In this document: in pieces, positions 8,696 through 16,681 of the stretch | Position numbering within the stretch: position 1 is the first letter of the stretch | How the letters are laid out: each line of letters starts with the position of its first letter | Origin: Flavobacterium swingsii | Lineage (GTDB): Bacteria > Bacteroidota > Bacteroidia > Flavobacteriales > Flavobacteriaceae | Direction of reading: 5' to 3' | NCBI RefSeq assembly: GCF_900111965.1 | Contig: NZ_FOJT01000004.1 | Location: 310,001 to 374,000, forward strand | Length of the DNA stretch: 64,000 nucleotides | Made by a program: the position numbers and the translations under genes | Notes under the pieces: model-generated | What the model was told of the DNA's origin: nothing | The model's database searches: none | What the model saw: the letters and a program-made list of their open reading frames with translations, nothing else

Positions 8696-8724
8696 AACTT
8701 CCGTCAATAATTTTGGCGGGAGTT
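8696..8724 (+). terminator. Hairpin between pstS and pstC (partial terminator)
   Basis: Arms 8696-8707 and 8713-8724 pair over 12 positions with two G-U pairs and a 5-nt loop, followed by TTTTATTTTT less than 20 bp before the pstC start. It could attenuate transcription into pstCAB-phoU. Confidence 0.55.
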
Positions 8725-8743
8725 TTATTTTTAAATCATTAAG

Positions 8744-9925
8744 ATGAGTTCTCAAAACCCTACAACTTTCAGTTTTACTAAAGAAAGCCTGAAAAAGCAA
8801 TTTCGTTGGTCTGAATTTCTAGCAGAAAAAATTATTTCTGGCGTTGCTTTCTTGTCAATAGCTATTATTTTCTTGATTTTCATTTTTGTATTTAAGGAAT
8901 CATTGCCTTTGTTTAGCAGTTCAAAAACAGTCGAAAAAACAGAAATTCAAGTCACTTCAACTACCCAGCCAGAAACATATGGAGCGCCAACGGAAGATTT
9001 AGAACCAGAAACTTACGGGACACCAACCGAAGATTTAACCGCAATTGATGTCGTTGAAACTAATGAGCTAGAACCAGAAACCTACGGAGAAGCCGTTGAA
9101 GAGCTAACTGTTGGAACTGAAGAAGAAACGCCTAAAATAACCGAGACAAACAAAGAAGGAAAAAACAATACTTGGAGTACTTTCTTAAGTTGCGAATGGT
9201 TTCCTGTTTCGGAAAACCCACGATTTGGGTTAATTGCTTTACTTATAGGAACACTAAAGGTTACCATAATTGCCATGTTATTTGCTGGGCCATTAGGTGT
9301 TTTAGCAGCGCTTTACACTTCTACTTTTGCGTCAAAAAGAGCTAAAGAAATTATAAAACCCGTTATCGAACTACTGGCAGCATTCCCATCAGTAGTGATT
9401 GGTTTTTTTGCTTTAATGATTATGGCAACATTTTTCCAAAATCTTTTTGGTTATGAAACAAGATTAAATGCATTTGTAGGAGGAGTCGCAATGGCACTTG
9501 CCGCTATTCCAATTATTTATACAATCTCTGAAGATGCCCTTTCGGCAGTTCCTAAAACTTATACCGAGGCCAGTCTAGCACTAGGAGCAAGCAAATGGCA
9601 AACCGCTTTTTTTGTCACTTTACCAGCAGCTATTCCGGGTATTTTTGCTGCCATTTTGTTAGGAATTGGACGTGTTTTTGGTGAAACCATGATTGTGTTG
9701 ATGGCAACAGGAAATGCAGCACTAAATTCCGCAAATCCTTTTGAAAGTGTGCGAACATTTGCAGCAACAATTGGATCGGAAATGGCGGAAACTGTTTTTG
9801 GGGAAACCCATTATAGTGTGTTGTTTTTCATAGGTTCATTGCTTTTTGTTTTCTCTTTTGGATTAAATGCATTGGCGGAGTTTTATGTAAAAGGAAAATT
9901 AATTAAAAAAATTCAAGGTAAATAA
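8744..9925 (+). CDS. pstC: Phosphate ABC transporter permease PstC with repetitive acidic insert
   Basis: A 393-residue inner-membrane permease. A first transmembrane segment spans about 31-52. The conserved permease core begins near 157 and includes the EASLALGASKWQTAFFVTLPAAIPG coupling motif that docks on PstB. Between the first helix and the core lies an unusual acidic stretch (about 60-148) with three 12-residue repeats of the type EPETYGxPTEDL at 75-86, 87-98 and 110-121. This makes the protein clearly longer than the roughly 300-320 residues usual for PstC. By topology the insert should face the periplasm. Only 3 bp separate it from pstA. Confidence 0.92.
   Translation: MSSQNPTTFSFTKESLKKQFRWSEFLAEKIISGVAFLSIAIIFLIFIFVFKESLPLFSSSKTVEKTEIQVTSTTQPETYGAPTEDLEPETYGTPTEDLTAIDVVETNELEPETYGEAVEELTVGTEEETPKITETNKEGKNNTWSTFLSCEWFPVSENPRFGLIALLIGTLKVTIIAMLFAGPLGVLAALYTSTFASKRAKEIIKPVIELLAAFPSVVIGFFALMIMATFFQNLFGYETRLNAFVGGVAMALAAIPIIYTISEDALSAVPKTYTEASLALGASKWQTAFFVTLPAAIPGIFAAILLGIGRVFGETMIVLMATGNAALNSANPFESVRTFAATIGSEMAETVFGETHYSVLFFIGSLLFVFSFGLNALAEFYVKGKLIKKIQGK
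8966..9106 (+). repeat. In-frame 36-bp repeats inside pstC
   Basis: Three 36-bp units (8966-9001, 9002-9037, 9071-9106) encode near-identical 12-residue repeats; the third is set off by an 11-codon spacer. They could expand or contract by slippage without a frameshift. Confidence 0.75.
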
Positions 9926-9928
9926 ATC

Positions 9929-10876
9929 ATGAATACAACTACAACCGAAGAAAAAAGCTTGTTTTTTGCAGGCAATACTAAATCCTCCGATTTAAAAGGA
10001 AGATTGATAGTTGGTTCGACACTAGCTGCCGTGATTCTTATCATTGCCGTTTTGTTTCTCATCATTGGGATTATTGTTTACAATGGTTGGGATATGTTTT
10101 CTTGGGAATTCATTAGCTCTTTTCCAACCGATGGTATGACAAAAGGCGGAATTCTTCCAGCCATTATAGGAACATTTATATTGGTAATCGTGATGTCGCT
10201 TGCCGCAGTTCCTTTTGGAACCATAACAGCACTTTATTTGACAGAATACGCAGCAGAAAATTCGAAATTTGCAGCCGCTGTGAGGTTTTCTGTAAGAACA
10301 TTGGCAGTTGTACCTTCCATTATATTCGGATTATTCGGATTGGGTTTCTTTATTCAATTTATAGGAACAGGAATAGATAAAACTTTTAATGCAGGCCAAT
10401 TACATTGGGGACAACCTAATATTTTATGGGCGAGTTTAACCATGGCATTATTAACCTTACCAGTTATTATCGTTTCGGTCGAAGAAGCTTTAAAAACAGT
10501 TCCTAGAGAATTACGTGAAGCGAGTTTGGCTTTGGGAGCAACAAAATGGCAAACCATAAGAAAAGTAGTTTTGCCAGAATCTGTTGCAGGAATTATGACA
10601 GGAACCATTCTTGCAGTGAGTAGAGGAGCTGGAGAGGTAGCGCCTATTTTGTTTACAGGAGCAGCGTATTATTTAGCTACTTTACCAAAATCGGTGAGTG
10701 ATCAGTTTATGAATTTGGGTTACCATATTTATATCATGTCGACACAATCGTCCGATGTCGAAAAAACAATGCCTATTCAATTTGCAACCACATTGGTTTT
10801 ATTAATGCTTACCATATCGTTAAATATTGTAGCAGTAATAATCCGTTCAAGAATTAGAAGAAAGAAAGTTTCGTAA
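9929..10876 (+). CDS. pstA: Phosphate ABC transporter permease PstA
   Basis: A 315-residue inner-membrane permease with about six transmembrane segments (first at 31-56). It contains the EAA-type coupling motif REASLALGATKWQTIRKVVLPESVAG and the GEVAPILFTGAAYY region typical of PstA. It pairs with PstC to form the phosphate channel. It starts 3 bp after pstC and is followed 24 bp later by pstB, so the whole set is one transcript. Confidence 0.92.
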   Translation: MNTTTTEEKSLFFAGNTKSSDLKGRLIVGSTLAAVILIIAVLFLIIGIIVYNGWDMFSWEFISSFPTDGMTKGGILPAIIGTFILVIVMSLAAVPFGTITALYLTEYAAENSKFAAAVRFSVRTLAVVPSIIFGLFGLGFFIQFIGTGIDKTFNAGQLHWGQPNILWASLTMALLTLPVIIVSVEEALKTVPRELREASLALGATKWQTIRKVVLPESVAGIMTGTILAVSRGAGEVAPILFTGAAYYLATLPKSVSDQFMNLGYHIYIMSTQSSDVEKTMPIQFATTLVLLMLTISLNIVAVIIRSRIRRKKVS

Positions 10877-10900
10877 TAGTTAAAAAAATAAAATATCTAT

Positions 10901-11659
10901 ATGAAAGATATCAAAATAGAAGTAAATAAATTATCCTTATATTACGGTGAGAAATTAGCATTAAACGAAATTTCAATGCAAATTCCGCGCAATAAAGTTA
11001 CCGCATTAATCGGACCTTCAGGCTGCGGAAAATCTACATTTTTGCGAAGTATCAACCGAATGAACGATTTGATTCCAGATGTAAAAATCACAGGAGAAAT
11101 GCTTGTGGAAGGCGTAAACATTTATGATAAAAATGTTGATGTTGTAAACATTAGGAAAAAAATCGGAATGGTTTTTCAAAAATCAAATCCGTTTCCAAAG
11201 TCTATTTATGAGAATATCGCTTACGGACCAAAAATAAATGGAATAAAAGACAAAAAGCAACTAGACGAAATTGTAGAAACATCATTACGTCAAGCTGCAA
11301 TTTGGGATGAGGTAAAAGACAGATTAGGAGATTCAGCAATGGGGCTTTCTGGCGGACAACAACAACGTTTGTGTATTGCAAGAACATTGGCGGTAAGCCC
11401 AGATATTGTTCTTATGGACGAACCGGCGAGTGCACTTGATCCTATTTCTACTTCAAAAATAGAAGAATTAGTACATCAATTAAAAGAGCAATACACGATA
11501 ATTATTGTGACGCATAATATGCAACAAGCGGCAAGAACAAGCGATTATACAGCGTTCTTTTATTTGGGAGAATTAATAGAGATGGACAAAACAAAATCTA
11601 TTTTTACAAAACCATCAAAAAAGCAAACGGAAGATTATATAACAGGAAGATTTGGATAA
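10901..11659 (+). CDS. pstB: Phosphate ABC transporter ATPase PstB
   Basis: A 252-residue cytoplasmic ATPase driving PstCA. It has Walker [10 protein letters not shown] (38-46), a Q-loop in [20 protein letters not shown] (a PstB hallmark), signature LSGGQQQRL, Walker [14 protein letters not shown] and switch histidine [13 protein letters not shown]. Length is normal for PstB. It sits between pstA and phoU, the canonical order. Confidence 0.95.
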   Translation: MKDIKIEVNKLSLYYGEKLALNEISMQIPRNKVTALIGPSGCGKSTFLRSINRMNDLIPDVKITGEMLVEGVNIYDKNVDVVNIRKKIGMVFQKSNPFPKSIYENIAYGPKINGIKDKKQLDEIVETSLRQAAIWDEVKDRLGDSAMGLSGGQQQRLCIARTLAVSPDIVLMDEPASALDPISTSKIEELVHQLKEQYTIIIVTHNMQQAARTSDYTAFFYLGELIEMDKTKSIFTKPSKKQTEDYITGRFG

Positions 11660-11670
11660 GATTATGAATA

Positions 11671-11698
11671 AATCTACAATCTACAATCTGCAATCTAA
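11671..11698 (+). repeat. 7-bp tandem repeat (AATCTAC-type, four copies) before phoU
   Basis: Copies at 11671, 11678, 11685 and 11692 (AATCTAC, AATCTAC, AATCTGC, AATCTAA), ending 11 bp before the phoU start. The same unit, again in four copies, precedes actC at 21121. Confidence 0.8.
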
Positions 11699-11709
11699 AA
11701 TTTTAAATT

Positions 11710-12375
11710 ATGGCATCATTACTTGAAATAGAATTAACAAAATTAAAAAATGCAATCATAAAAATTGGTATTTTATCAGAAAGTCAAATTGCTGAAGCGA
11801 TGAAAACCTTGCTTTCTGATCCAAATACAAAGGGTAAAAAGCTTAAAAAAAACGAAAATAAAATTGACAAACTTGATGTAAAAATCGACGAAATTTGTCA
11901 AAATATTTTTGCCTTACAACAACCTGTAGCTTCAGATTTGCGATTTATTATGTCGGCAATGCAAATTTCTAGCGAGATAGAACGCATAGGAGATTTAGCT
12001 ATTAGTGTGATAAAAAGCTCTAAAAGTGTTAAAGAAAAATACGATTTGGTTGTAAAATTTAATGTGGCATCAATCACAAAAAACGTTGAAGCGATTACTG
12101 AAAAAACCAATGAATGTTTCGAAACACAACAAGAAAAAACCATCGAAGAAATTTTTGCTTTAAACAAAGCAATTCGTGTTGCAACCGAAAAAGTTATTGA
12201 AGAAATTGTTGTCGAAATGAAACTAAATTCAAAAGCGGTAGGTTCTGGAACCAATTTAATTTTGGCTTTAAAACATCTGGAACGCATAGGTGAACATTGC
12301 ACAAATATTGCAGAATCTATTTATTTTGTAATTAATGCAAAAACAATAAAGCACGAAAAAACTAAATTTGAGTAG
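11710..12375 (+). CDS. phoU: Phosphate signalling protein PhoU
   Basis: A 221-residue all-alpha cytoplasmic protein with two tandem PhoU three-helix bundles (about 10-105 and 115-215). The metal-binding type acidic motifs are visible in KIDKLDVKIDEICQNI and the second-half counterpart, and the SSEIERIGDLAISV and LKHLERIGEHCTNIAE helices are family signatures. PhoU links transporter state to PhoR and keeps the regulon off when phosphate is plentiful. It is last in the operon and is followed by a strong terminator. Confidence 0.93.
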   Translation: MASLLEIELTKLKNAIIKIGILSESQIAEAMKTLLSDPNTKGKKLKKNENKIDKLDVKIDEICQNIFALQQPVASDLRFIMSAMQISSEIERIGDLAISVIKSSKSVKEKYDLVVKFNVASITKNVEAITEKTNECFETQQEKTIEEIFALNKAIRVATEKVIEEIVVEMKLNSKAVGSGTNLILALKHLERIGEHCTNIAESIYFVINAKTIKHEKTKFE

Positions 12376-12386
12376 TATATATTGTC

Positions 12387-12428
12387 AACCCTTCCAGAGT
12401 TTAAAACTCTGGAAGGGTTATTTTTTTT
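12387..12428 (+). terminator. Long palindromic terminator after phoU
   Basis: Perfect 16-bp arms (12387-12402 and 12404-12419) followed by eight T on the plus strand. The right arm runs into the stop codon of the convergent glycosyltransferase gene (12418-12420). The CTTCCAGAG/CTCTGGAAG core is longer and more GC-rich than neighbouring terminators and may be a dispersed repeat. Confidence 0.75.
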
Positions 12429-13473
12429 CAAAAATCTCAAAAAGAACTTTCCAATCTATTTTAGTATTAAAATCCTTTAATCCTTTATGTAACTCTACTT
12501 TCGATAATTTTCCGATTTTAAACTTCTCTTGTTTGCAATAAGGAACCAAACCTTCTTGTTTGTATTTTTTAGCCAAATATTCTTGCTCATATTGCCCAGG
12601 AGTTGGGATAAAAAACGCCTTCTTTTCTAATTGTGCTAAATCCATTACAGTAGTATATCCAGAACGACACAAAATTAGTTCACTTTCGTTAAAAGAATTT
12701 TCAAGCTCTTCAGAATTCATATAATTATAGAAAGTGATATTATTTTTGGTTTCAATAATTTGTTTGGCTTCGATTTTACCTTTTATAAAAATAACATCAC
12801 CAACATAATTCTCTAATTCTACAATTAGTTTTTCTTCTAAAAAAGTACGTTGAGGTTCTGGACCAGACAAAATAACCATCAAATCATATTTCTTTTCCAA
12901 CGGTTTTCTGTGTAATCTGCTTAGTGGTCCAATATATTTTACGGTTTTAATATCTTCTTCTAAATGACCTAGTTTTCCAGTAAGATTGGGAATGGTATTT
13001 ACATCAGGAACCCAACATTCGTCGTATTTTTTTATAATATATTGATGCATTTTGCTGGTAAGCCAAGTGGTATTTCCTGTCATCACATTTAGTTGGTGCG
13101 TGATAAAAACAGACGGAATTTTCTTGTTTCGCACGCCTAATCTATTGTCGGAAATGACACCAGAAATATCATATTCTTTGATTATTTTCTTGATTCGCTT
13201 TTTTTCCGAAAGAATAGCAGATACCATTTTTGGACTATTGGCTAACATTTTTAGTTTAAAAAATGACCCGTTCTTTGGATACTCAATATGATAAGAAGGC
13301 AATGCTATCGCTTGAAGTTGCGGAAATTCTTTACACAAAATTTCTAAAGCCACGCCATCGGAAGCTAAAATAGGTGTGAAGCCTTCCGTTTCTAAGGCTC
13401 TAATTATAGGAATGCATCGAGTGGCGTGACCCAAACCCCAATTAAGTGGTGCGACTAGAATGTTTTTACTCAT
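12418..13473 (-). CDS. MurG-like glycosyltransferase (GT28-type), likely envelope glycan
   Basis: A 351-residue protein with a two-domain GT-B layout. The N-terminal half begins NILVAPLNWGLGHATRCIPI, with the glycine-rich GLGHATR loop and DGVALEILCKEFP as in MurG-like and related UDP-sugar transferases. The C-terminal half has ILSGPEPQRTFLEEKL and the nucleotide-sugar binding region LILCRSGYTTVMDLAQLEKKAFFIPTPGQYEQEYLAK. There is no signal peptide, so it acts at the cytoplasmic membrane face. It is the second gene after the LpxH-like phosphoesterase, overlapping it by one base (TAATG), which suggests a lipid-linked glycan or LPS role. Acceptor and donor are not known. Confidence 0.75.
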   Translation of the reverse strand: MSKNILVAPLNWGLGHATRCIPIIRALETEGFTPILASDGVALEILCKEFPQLQAIALPSYHIEYPKNGSFFKLKMLANSPKMVSAILSEKKRIKKIIKEYDISGVISDNRLGVRNKKIPSVFITHQLNVMTGNTTWLTSKMHQYIIKKYDECWVPDVNTIPNLTGKLGHLEEDIKTVKYIGPLSRLHRKPLEKKYDLMVILSGPEPQRTFLEEKLIVELENYVGDVIFIKGKIEAKQIIETKNNITFYNYMNSEELENSFNESELILCRSGYTTVMDLAQLEKKAFFIPTPGQYEQEYLAKKYKQEGLVPYCKQEKFKIGKLSKVELHKGLKDFNTKIDWKVLFEIFEKK

Positions 13474-14297
13474 TATCTTTTTAATAGTGTGATAAATTGT
13501 TCTGCAAGTTCATTTTCATATTCAAAATGCATTTCTTCGTCTTCTTTCAATACTTCATTTGGAGCATGTTTGTAAATCTTCCATTTTTTATTATTGTATT
13601 CCAAGGCAGTTAGGTTTTCTATCCAATCGCCAGAATTCAAATACATTGTACTACCTTTTTCGGTTGTAATTTGTTCTATTTTTGGTTCATGAATGTGTCC
13701 GCAAATTACATAATCATAATTGTTTTCAATGGCCAAATCGGTACAAACATTTTCAAAATTAGTGATAAATTTTACAGCCGATTTTACATTATCCTTTATT
13801 TTCTTTGAAAGTGAATATGGTTCTTTGCTCATTCTAGCTAAACACCAATTTAAAAATCTATTAATTAAAATTAAAAAATCGTAACCCCAACCGCCTAGTT
13901 TTGCTAGCCATTTCGCATGATTTATAGAAGCATCAAAAACATCACCATGAAAAATCCAAGCTTTTTTACCATCTAAAGGAAGAACTAATTTGTTTAATAA
14001 GCTAATGTTTCCAAGATGTAAATCGGTAAATTTTCTTAAAAATTCGTCATGATTTCCAGTCAAATAGTAAACTTTTGTGCCTTTTGTACTAAAAGAAATT
14101 AATTTTTTAATGACTTTTAGATGACTAGCAGGGAAATACGATTTTCTAAATTGCCAAATATCTATGATATCGCCGTTTAGAACTAATATTTTTGGTTTCA
14201 CGGAAGATAAATACTGTAATAATTCTTTTGCATGACAGCCAAAAGTTCCTAAATGTACATCGGAAATAACAACAACGTCTAGTTTTCTTTTTTTCAA
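13473..14297 (-). CDS. LpxH-like metallophosphoesterase (UDP-2,3-diacylglucosamine hydrolase family)
   Basis: A 274-residue calcineurin-type phosphoesterase. Metal ligands are visible in order: VISDVHLG (near 10-17), NGDIIDIW, TGNHDEFL, IFHGDVFD and CGHIHEP. The spacing and the FRKSYFPASH segment fit the LpxH-type UDP-2,3-diacylglucosamine diphosphatase group, a lipid A pathway step on the inner face of the membrane. Bacteroidota often have more than one such paralogue, so the exact substrate is uncertain. It is coupled to the downstream glycosyltransferase by a one-base overlap. Confidence 0.75.
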   Translation of the reverse strand: MKKRKLDVVVISDVHLGTFGCHAKELLQYLSSVKPKILVLNGDIIDIWQFRKSYFPASHLKVIKKLISFSTKGTKVYYLTGNHDEFLRKFTDLHLGNISLLNKLVLPLDGKKAWIFHGDVFDASINHAKWLAKLGGWGYDFLILINRFLNWCLARMSKEPYSLSKKIKDNVKSAVKFITNFENVCTDLAIENNYDYVICGHIHEPKIEQITTEKGSTMYLNSGDWIENLTALEYNNKKWKIYKHAPNEVLKEDEEMHFEYENELAEQFITLLKR

Positions 14298-14391
14298 AAT
14301 AAAAATATTTTATACAAAGACAACGATTTTTCATAATGTAAACGTTACTGAAACATTATCATAAGTTTATATCTATTGATTTATATTTTCC

Positions 14392-14399
14392 TATTTTTG
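14392..14399 (+). promoter_or_regulatory. -7 element (TATTTTTG) of trmB
   Basis: A perfect TAnnTTTG match placed about 20 bp before the GTG at 14418. An upstream in-frame ATG at 14376 would lie inside the promoter, which argues for the GTG start. Confidence 0.55.
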
Positions 14400-14417
14400 C
14401 CAAAATATTTAATAAAA

Positions 14418-15092
14418 GTGGGAAGTAAAAATAAGATGAAGAGATTTGGGGAAAACGAAACGTTTGGTAACGTTTTTCAGCCAACTCGTGAGGAAGTAGT
14501 GTCAAATTCGTTTGAACTAAGAGGAAAATGGAATCAAGATTTTTTTAAGAATGACAATCCAATTGTTTTAGAATTAGGTTGCGGAAAAGGCGAATATTCA
14601 GTTGGTTTGGCAGCAAAATTTCCGAACAAAAACTTTGTAGGTATCGATATAAAAGGCGCTCGTTTTTGGCGTGGTGCAAAAACTGCTGTCGAAACAGGAC
14701 TTCATAATGTTGCTTTTGTTCGCACGCAAATAGAGTTAATCAATCATATTTTTGACGAAAACGAAGTGGATGAAATTTGGATTACTTTTCCAGATCCGCA
14801 AATAAAATACAAACGTACCAAGCACAGAATGACCAATTCGGAGTTTTTGCAATTTTACAAAAAAATTCTAAAACCAGATGGTATTATGAATCTAAAAACT
14901 GATTCGGAGTTTATGCATGGTTACACTTTGGGATTATTGCATGGCGAAGGTCACGAAGTTTTATACGCCAATCATAACGTATATACAAACGAAGGTGCGC
15001 CAGAGGAAGTAACTGAAATTCAGACATTTTACGAAAAGCAATATTTGGAAATTAACAAATCTATTACTTATATTCGTTTTAAGATTAAATAA
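14418..15092 (+). CDS. trmB: tRNA (guanine-N7-)-methyltransferase TrmB
   Basis: A 224-residue SAM-dependent methyltransferase making m7G46 in tRNA. I place the start at the GTG (14418), giving a protein beginning MGSKNKMKRFGENETFGNVFQP; the 14-codon extension upstream overlaps the -7 element and is not protein-like. The SAM site is VLELGCGKGEYSVGLA; substrate residues are in WITFPDPQIKYKRTKHRM and LKTDSEFMHG, diagnostic of TrmB. Its stop is followed directly by the LysE-type gene, with the alkyltransferase-like gene after that, so the three are probably one operon. Confidence 0.9.
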   Translation: MGSKNKMKRFGENETFGNVFQPTREEVVSNSFELRGKWNQDFFKNDNPIVLELGCGKGEYSVGLAAKFPNKNFVGIDIKGARFWRGAKTAVETGLHNVAFVRTQIELINHIFDENEVDEIWITFPDPQIKYKRTKHRMTNSEFLQFYKKILKPDGIMNLKTDSEFMHGYTLGLLHGEGHEVLYANHNVYTNEGAPEEVTEIQTFYEKQYLEINKSITYIRFKIK

Positions 15093-15734
15093 ATGAACAT
15101 TATCACGCCACTTTTTTTAGGTTTTATTACTTCGTTAGTAGGAGTTTTTCCGCCAGGAATTATCAATATGACGGCGGCAAAAATTAGCACACAAGACGGA
15201 AAAAACCGCGCTTTGTTGTTTACTGCAGGAGCTTTGGTGGTTGTTTTTTTTCAGACACTCGTTGCTTTGATTTTTGCTAGATACATTGCAGATCATCAGG
15301 AAGTAGTTAATTTGCTTCGAGAAATCGGGTTTGGCGTTTTCACAATTTTAACCATTTACTTTTTTTGGATTGCGAAAAAGCCTAAAAAAAAGCAACAAAA
15401 GGAATTGAAGATAAGAAGTAAAAAAAGTCGATTTTTTCTGGGAATGTTTATTTCTACAATCAATTTCTTGCCTGTTCCTTATTATGTTTTTTCCAGTGTG
15501 AGTTTGGCGTCATTCGGATATTTTAATTTCAATACAACTTCAATATATAGTTTTGTGATAGGTGTTGTTTTGGGTTCGTTTGCTGTTTTTTACGGTTATA
15601 TTTATTTTTTTAAGAAGATAGAATCTAAAACCGATTATCTTGTTAAAAACATGAATACAATAATAGGTTCAGTTACGGGAACTATTGCTATTTTGGCTTT
15701 GTATCATATTATAAAATTTTATTTTTATTTTTAA
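15093..15734 (+). CDS. LysE-family membrane transporter
   Basis: A 213-residue inner-membrane protein with about six transmembrane segments. The N-terminus ITPLFLGFITSLVGVFPPGIINMTAAKIS has the double-proline motif of LysE/RhtB exporters, and a basic cytoplasmic loop (KKPKKKQQKELKIRSKKSR) separates the two halves. Family members export amino acids or similar small solutes; the substrate here is not known. It abuts trmB with no gap and lies 3 bp before the alkyltransferase-like gene. Confidence 0.75.
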   Translation: MNIITPLFLGFITSLVGVFPPGIINMTAAKISTQDGKNRALLFTAGALVVVFFQTLVALIFARYIADHQEVVNLLREIGFGVFTILTIYFFWIAKKPKKKQQKELKIRSKKSRFFLGMFISTINFLPVPYYVFSSVSLASFGYFNFNTTSIYSFVIGVVLGSFAVFYGYIYFFKKIESKTDYLVKNMNTIIGSVTGTIAILALYHIIKFYFYF

Positions 15735-15737
15735 ATT

Positions 15738-16070
15738 ATGTCAGAAGTAGGAGATAATTTTTTCGAACGAGTTTATGTTGTCGCAAGACAAATTCCTTAC
15801 GGAAAAGTTACTTCTTATGGTGCTATTGCAAAAGTTTTAGGAACTGCTCGTTCTGCCAGAATGGTAGGTTGGGCGATGAATGCAGCTCATAACCTAGAAG
15901 ATATTCCTGCGCACAGAGTTGTAAATCGCAAAGGATTGCTTACAGGAAAGCATCATTTTGAAGGAACAAATTTGATGCAACAATTGTTAGAAAACGAAGG
16001 AATCGTAGTAATTGACAATCAGATTCAGGATTTTGAGAAAGTCTTCTGGGAGCCAACTATGACTAAATAA
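15738..16070 (+). CDS. Alkyltransferase-like DNA-binding protein (ATL, acceptor Cys replaced by Ala)
   Basis: A 110-residue protein matching the C-terminal DNA-binding domain of O6-alkylguanine alkyltransferases: IPYGKVTSYGAIA, helix-turn-helix with the arginine finger region GTARSARMVGWAM, and the active-site position IPAHRVVNRKG. The methyl-acceptor cysteine of the PCHR motif is Ala58 here, so it cannot repair alkyl groups by transfer. Known alkyltransferase-like proteins without the cysteine bind lesions and recruit nucleotide excision repair; the same role is inferred. Start ATG lies 3 bp after the LysE-type stop codon. Confidence 0.85.
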   Translation: MSEVGDNFFERVYVVARQIPYGKVTSYGAIAKVLGTARSARMVGWAMNAAHNLEDIPAHRVVNRKGLLTGKHHFEGTNLMQQLLENEGIVVIDNQIQDFEKVFWEPTMTK

Positions 16071-16074
16071 TATT

Positions 16075-16464
16075 TTACTTATTAGGCTTTACCAAAAAAG
16101 CATTCGGATATTTCTTTTTTAAAGATTGAAGTTTATTTTCAGCTTCTATTCTGGTTTTATAATTTCCAACCCAAACTTTATATATAGGTGTGTTAAAAAC
16201 GATTGTAGCATCGGTTTTTTTGTTGTCTTTTCTAAAATCGGTCAACGCCTTTTTACTATTTTCACTATCTCCTGTGAAAATTTGAATTTTATAACGGTTA
16301 TTTATCGTTATCGACGAATTTATTTTTCTTTTTTCGTTCAAAAGTTGTTCGAATCTAGCATCTTGTGAAATAGAAGTTTTTGCCTCTTGCGAAAAACAAT
16401 TGGAAGACAAAAACAGTAAAAAAACAATGCAGCAAACGCCTCTTTTGAAACTTAAGATTCTCAT
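16075..16464 (-). CDS. SPOR-domain protein
   Basis: A 129-residue secreted protein: signal peptide (MRILSFKRGVCCIVFLLFLSS, then NCFSQ) followed by a SPOR domain (about 55-128: YKIQIFTGDSENSKKALTDF, then YKVWVGNYKTRIEAENKLQSLKKKYPNAFLVK). SPOR domains bind denuded peptidoglycan at division sites. I chose the ATG at 16464 over one at 16485 because a perfect -7 element lies at 16483-16490. It converges on the alkyltransferase-like gene with a 4-bp gap. Cys near residue 23 follows SSN rather than a good lipobox, so lipidation is uncertain. Confidence 0.75.
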   Translation of the reverse strand: MRILSFKRGVCCIVFLLFLSSNCFSQEAKTSISQDARFEQLLNEKRKINSSITINNRYKIQIFTGDSENSKKALTDFRKDNKKTDATIVFNTPIYKVWVGNYKTRIEAENKLQSLKKKYPNAFLVKPNK

Positions 16465-16482
16465 AATGAATATATTTTTACG

Positions 16483-16515
16483 CAAAAATACATTTTAACT
16501 TCTTAAAGAAATCAA
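16483..16515 (-). promoter_or_regulatory. Promoter of the SPOR gene, TTG-N22-TATTTTTG
   Basis: On the minus strand a TTG (16515-16513) and a perfect -7 TATTTTTG (16490-16483) are 22 bp apart. This fixes the translation start at or after 16464. Confidence 0.6.
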
Positions 16516-16567
16516 AAAATATTATTTAGAATAGATATAAATTAATAATTAAGATATATTTAAGGTT

Positions 16568-16596
16568 TTGAGAATAGTTCTTAAGTCGTATTTTTG
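16568..16596 (+). promoter_or_regulatory. Promoter of the act-cox operon, TTG-N18-TATTTTTG
   Basis: TTG (16568-16570) and a perfect -7 TATTTTTG (16589-16596) with 18-bp spacing, leaving a 5' leader of about 80 nt before actA. Confidence 0.65.
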
Positions 16597-16681
16597 TCGA
16601 AGTTTTTTAAATGGCAAATTCTGTTTTTTACGAAAATCGTAGCAAAATCAGGGCCTAATTTAGATGTTAATCATTTAATAT

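Noticed and set aside
14376..14417. Upstream ATG extension of trmB
   Set aside because: It contains the -7 element and encodes a hydrophobic stretch that TrmB proteins do not have; GTG at 14418 gives the conserved start.
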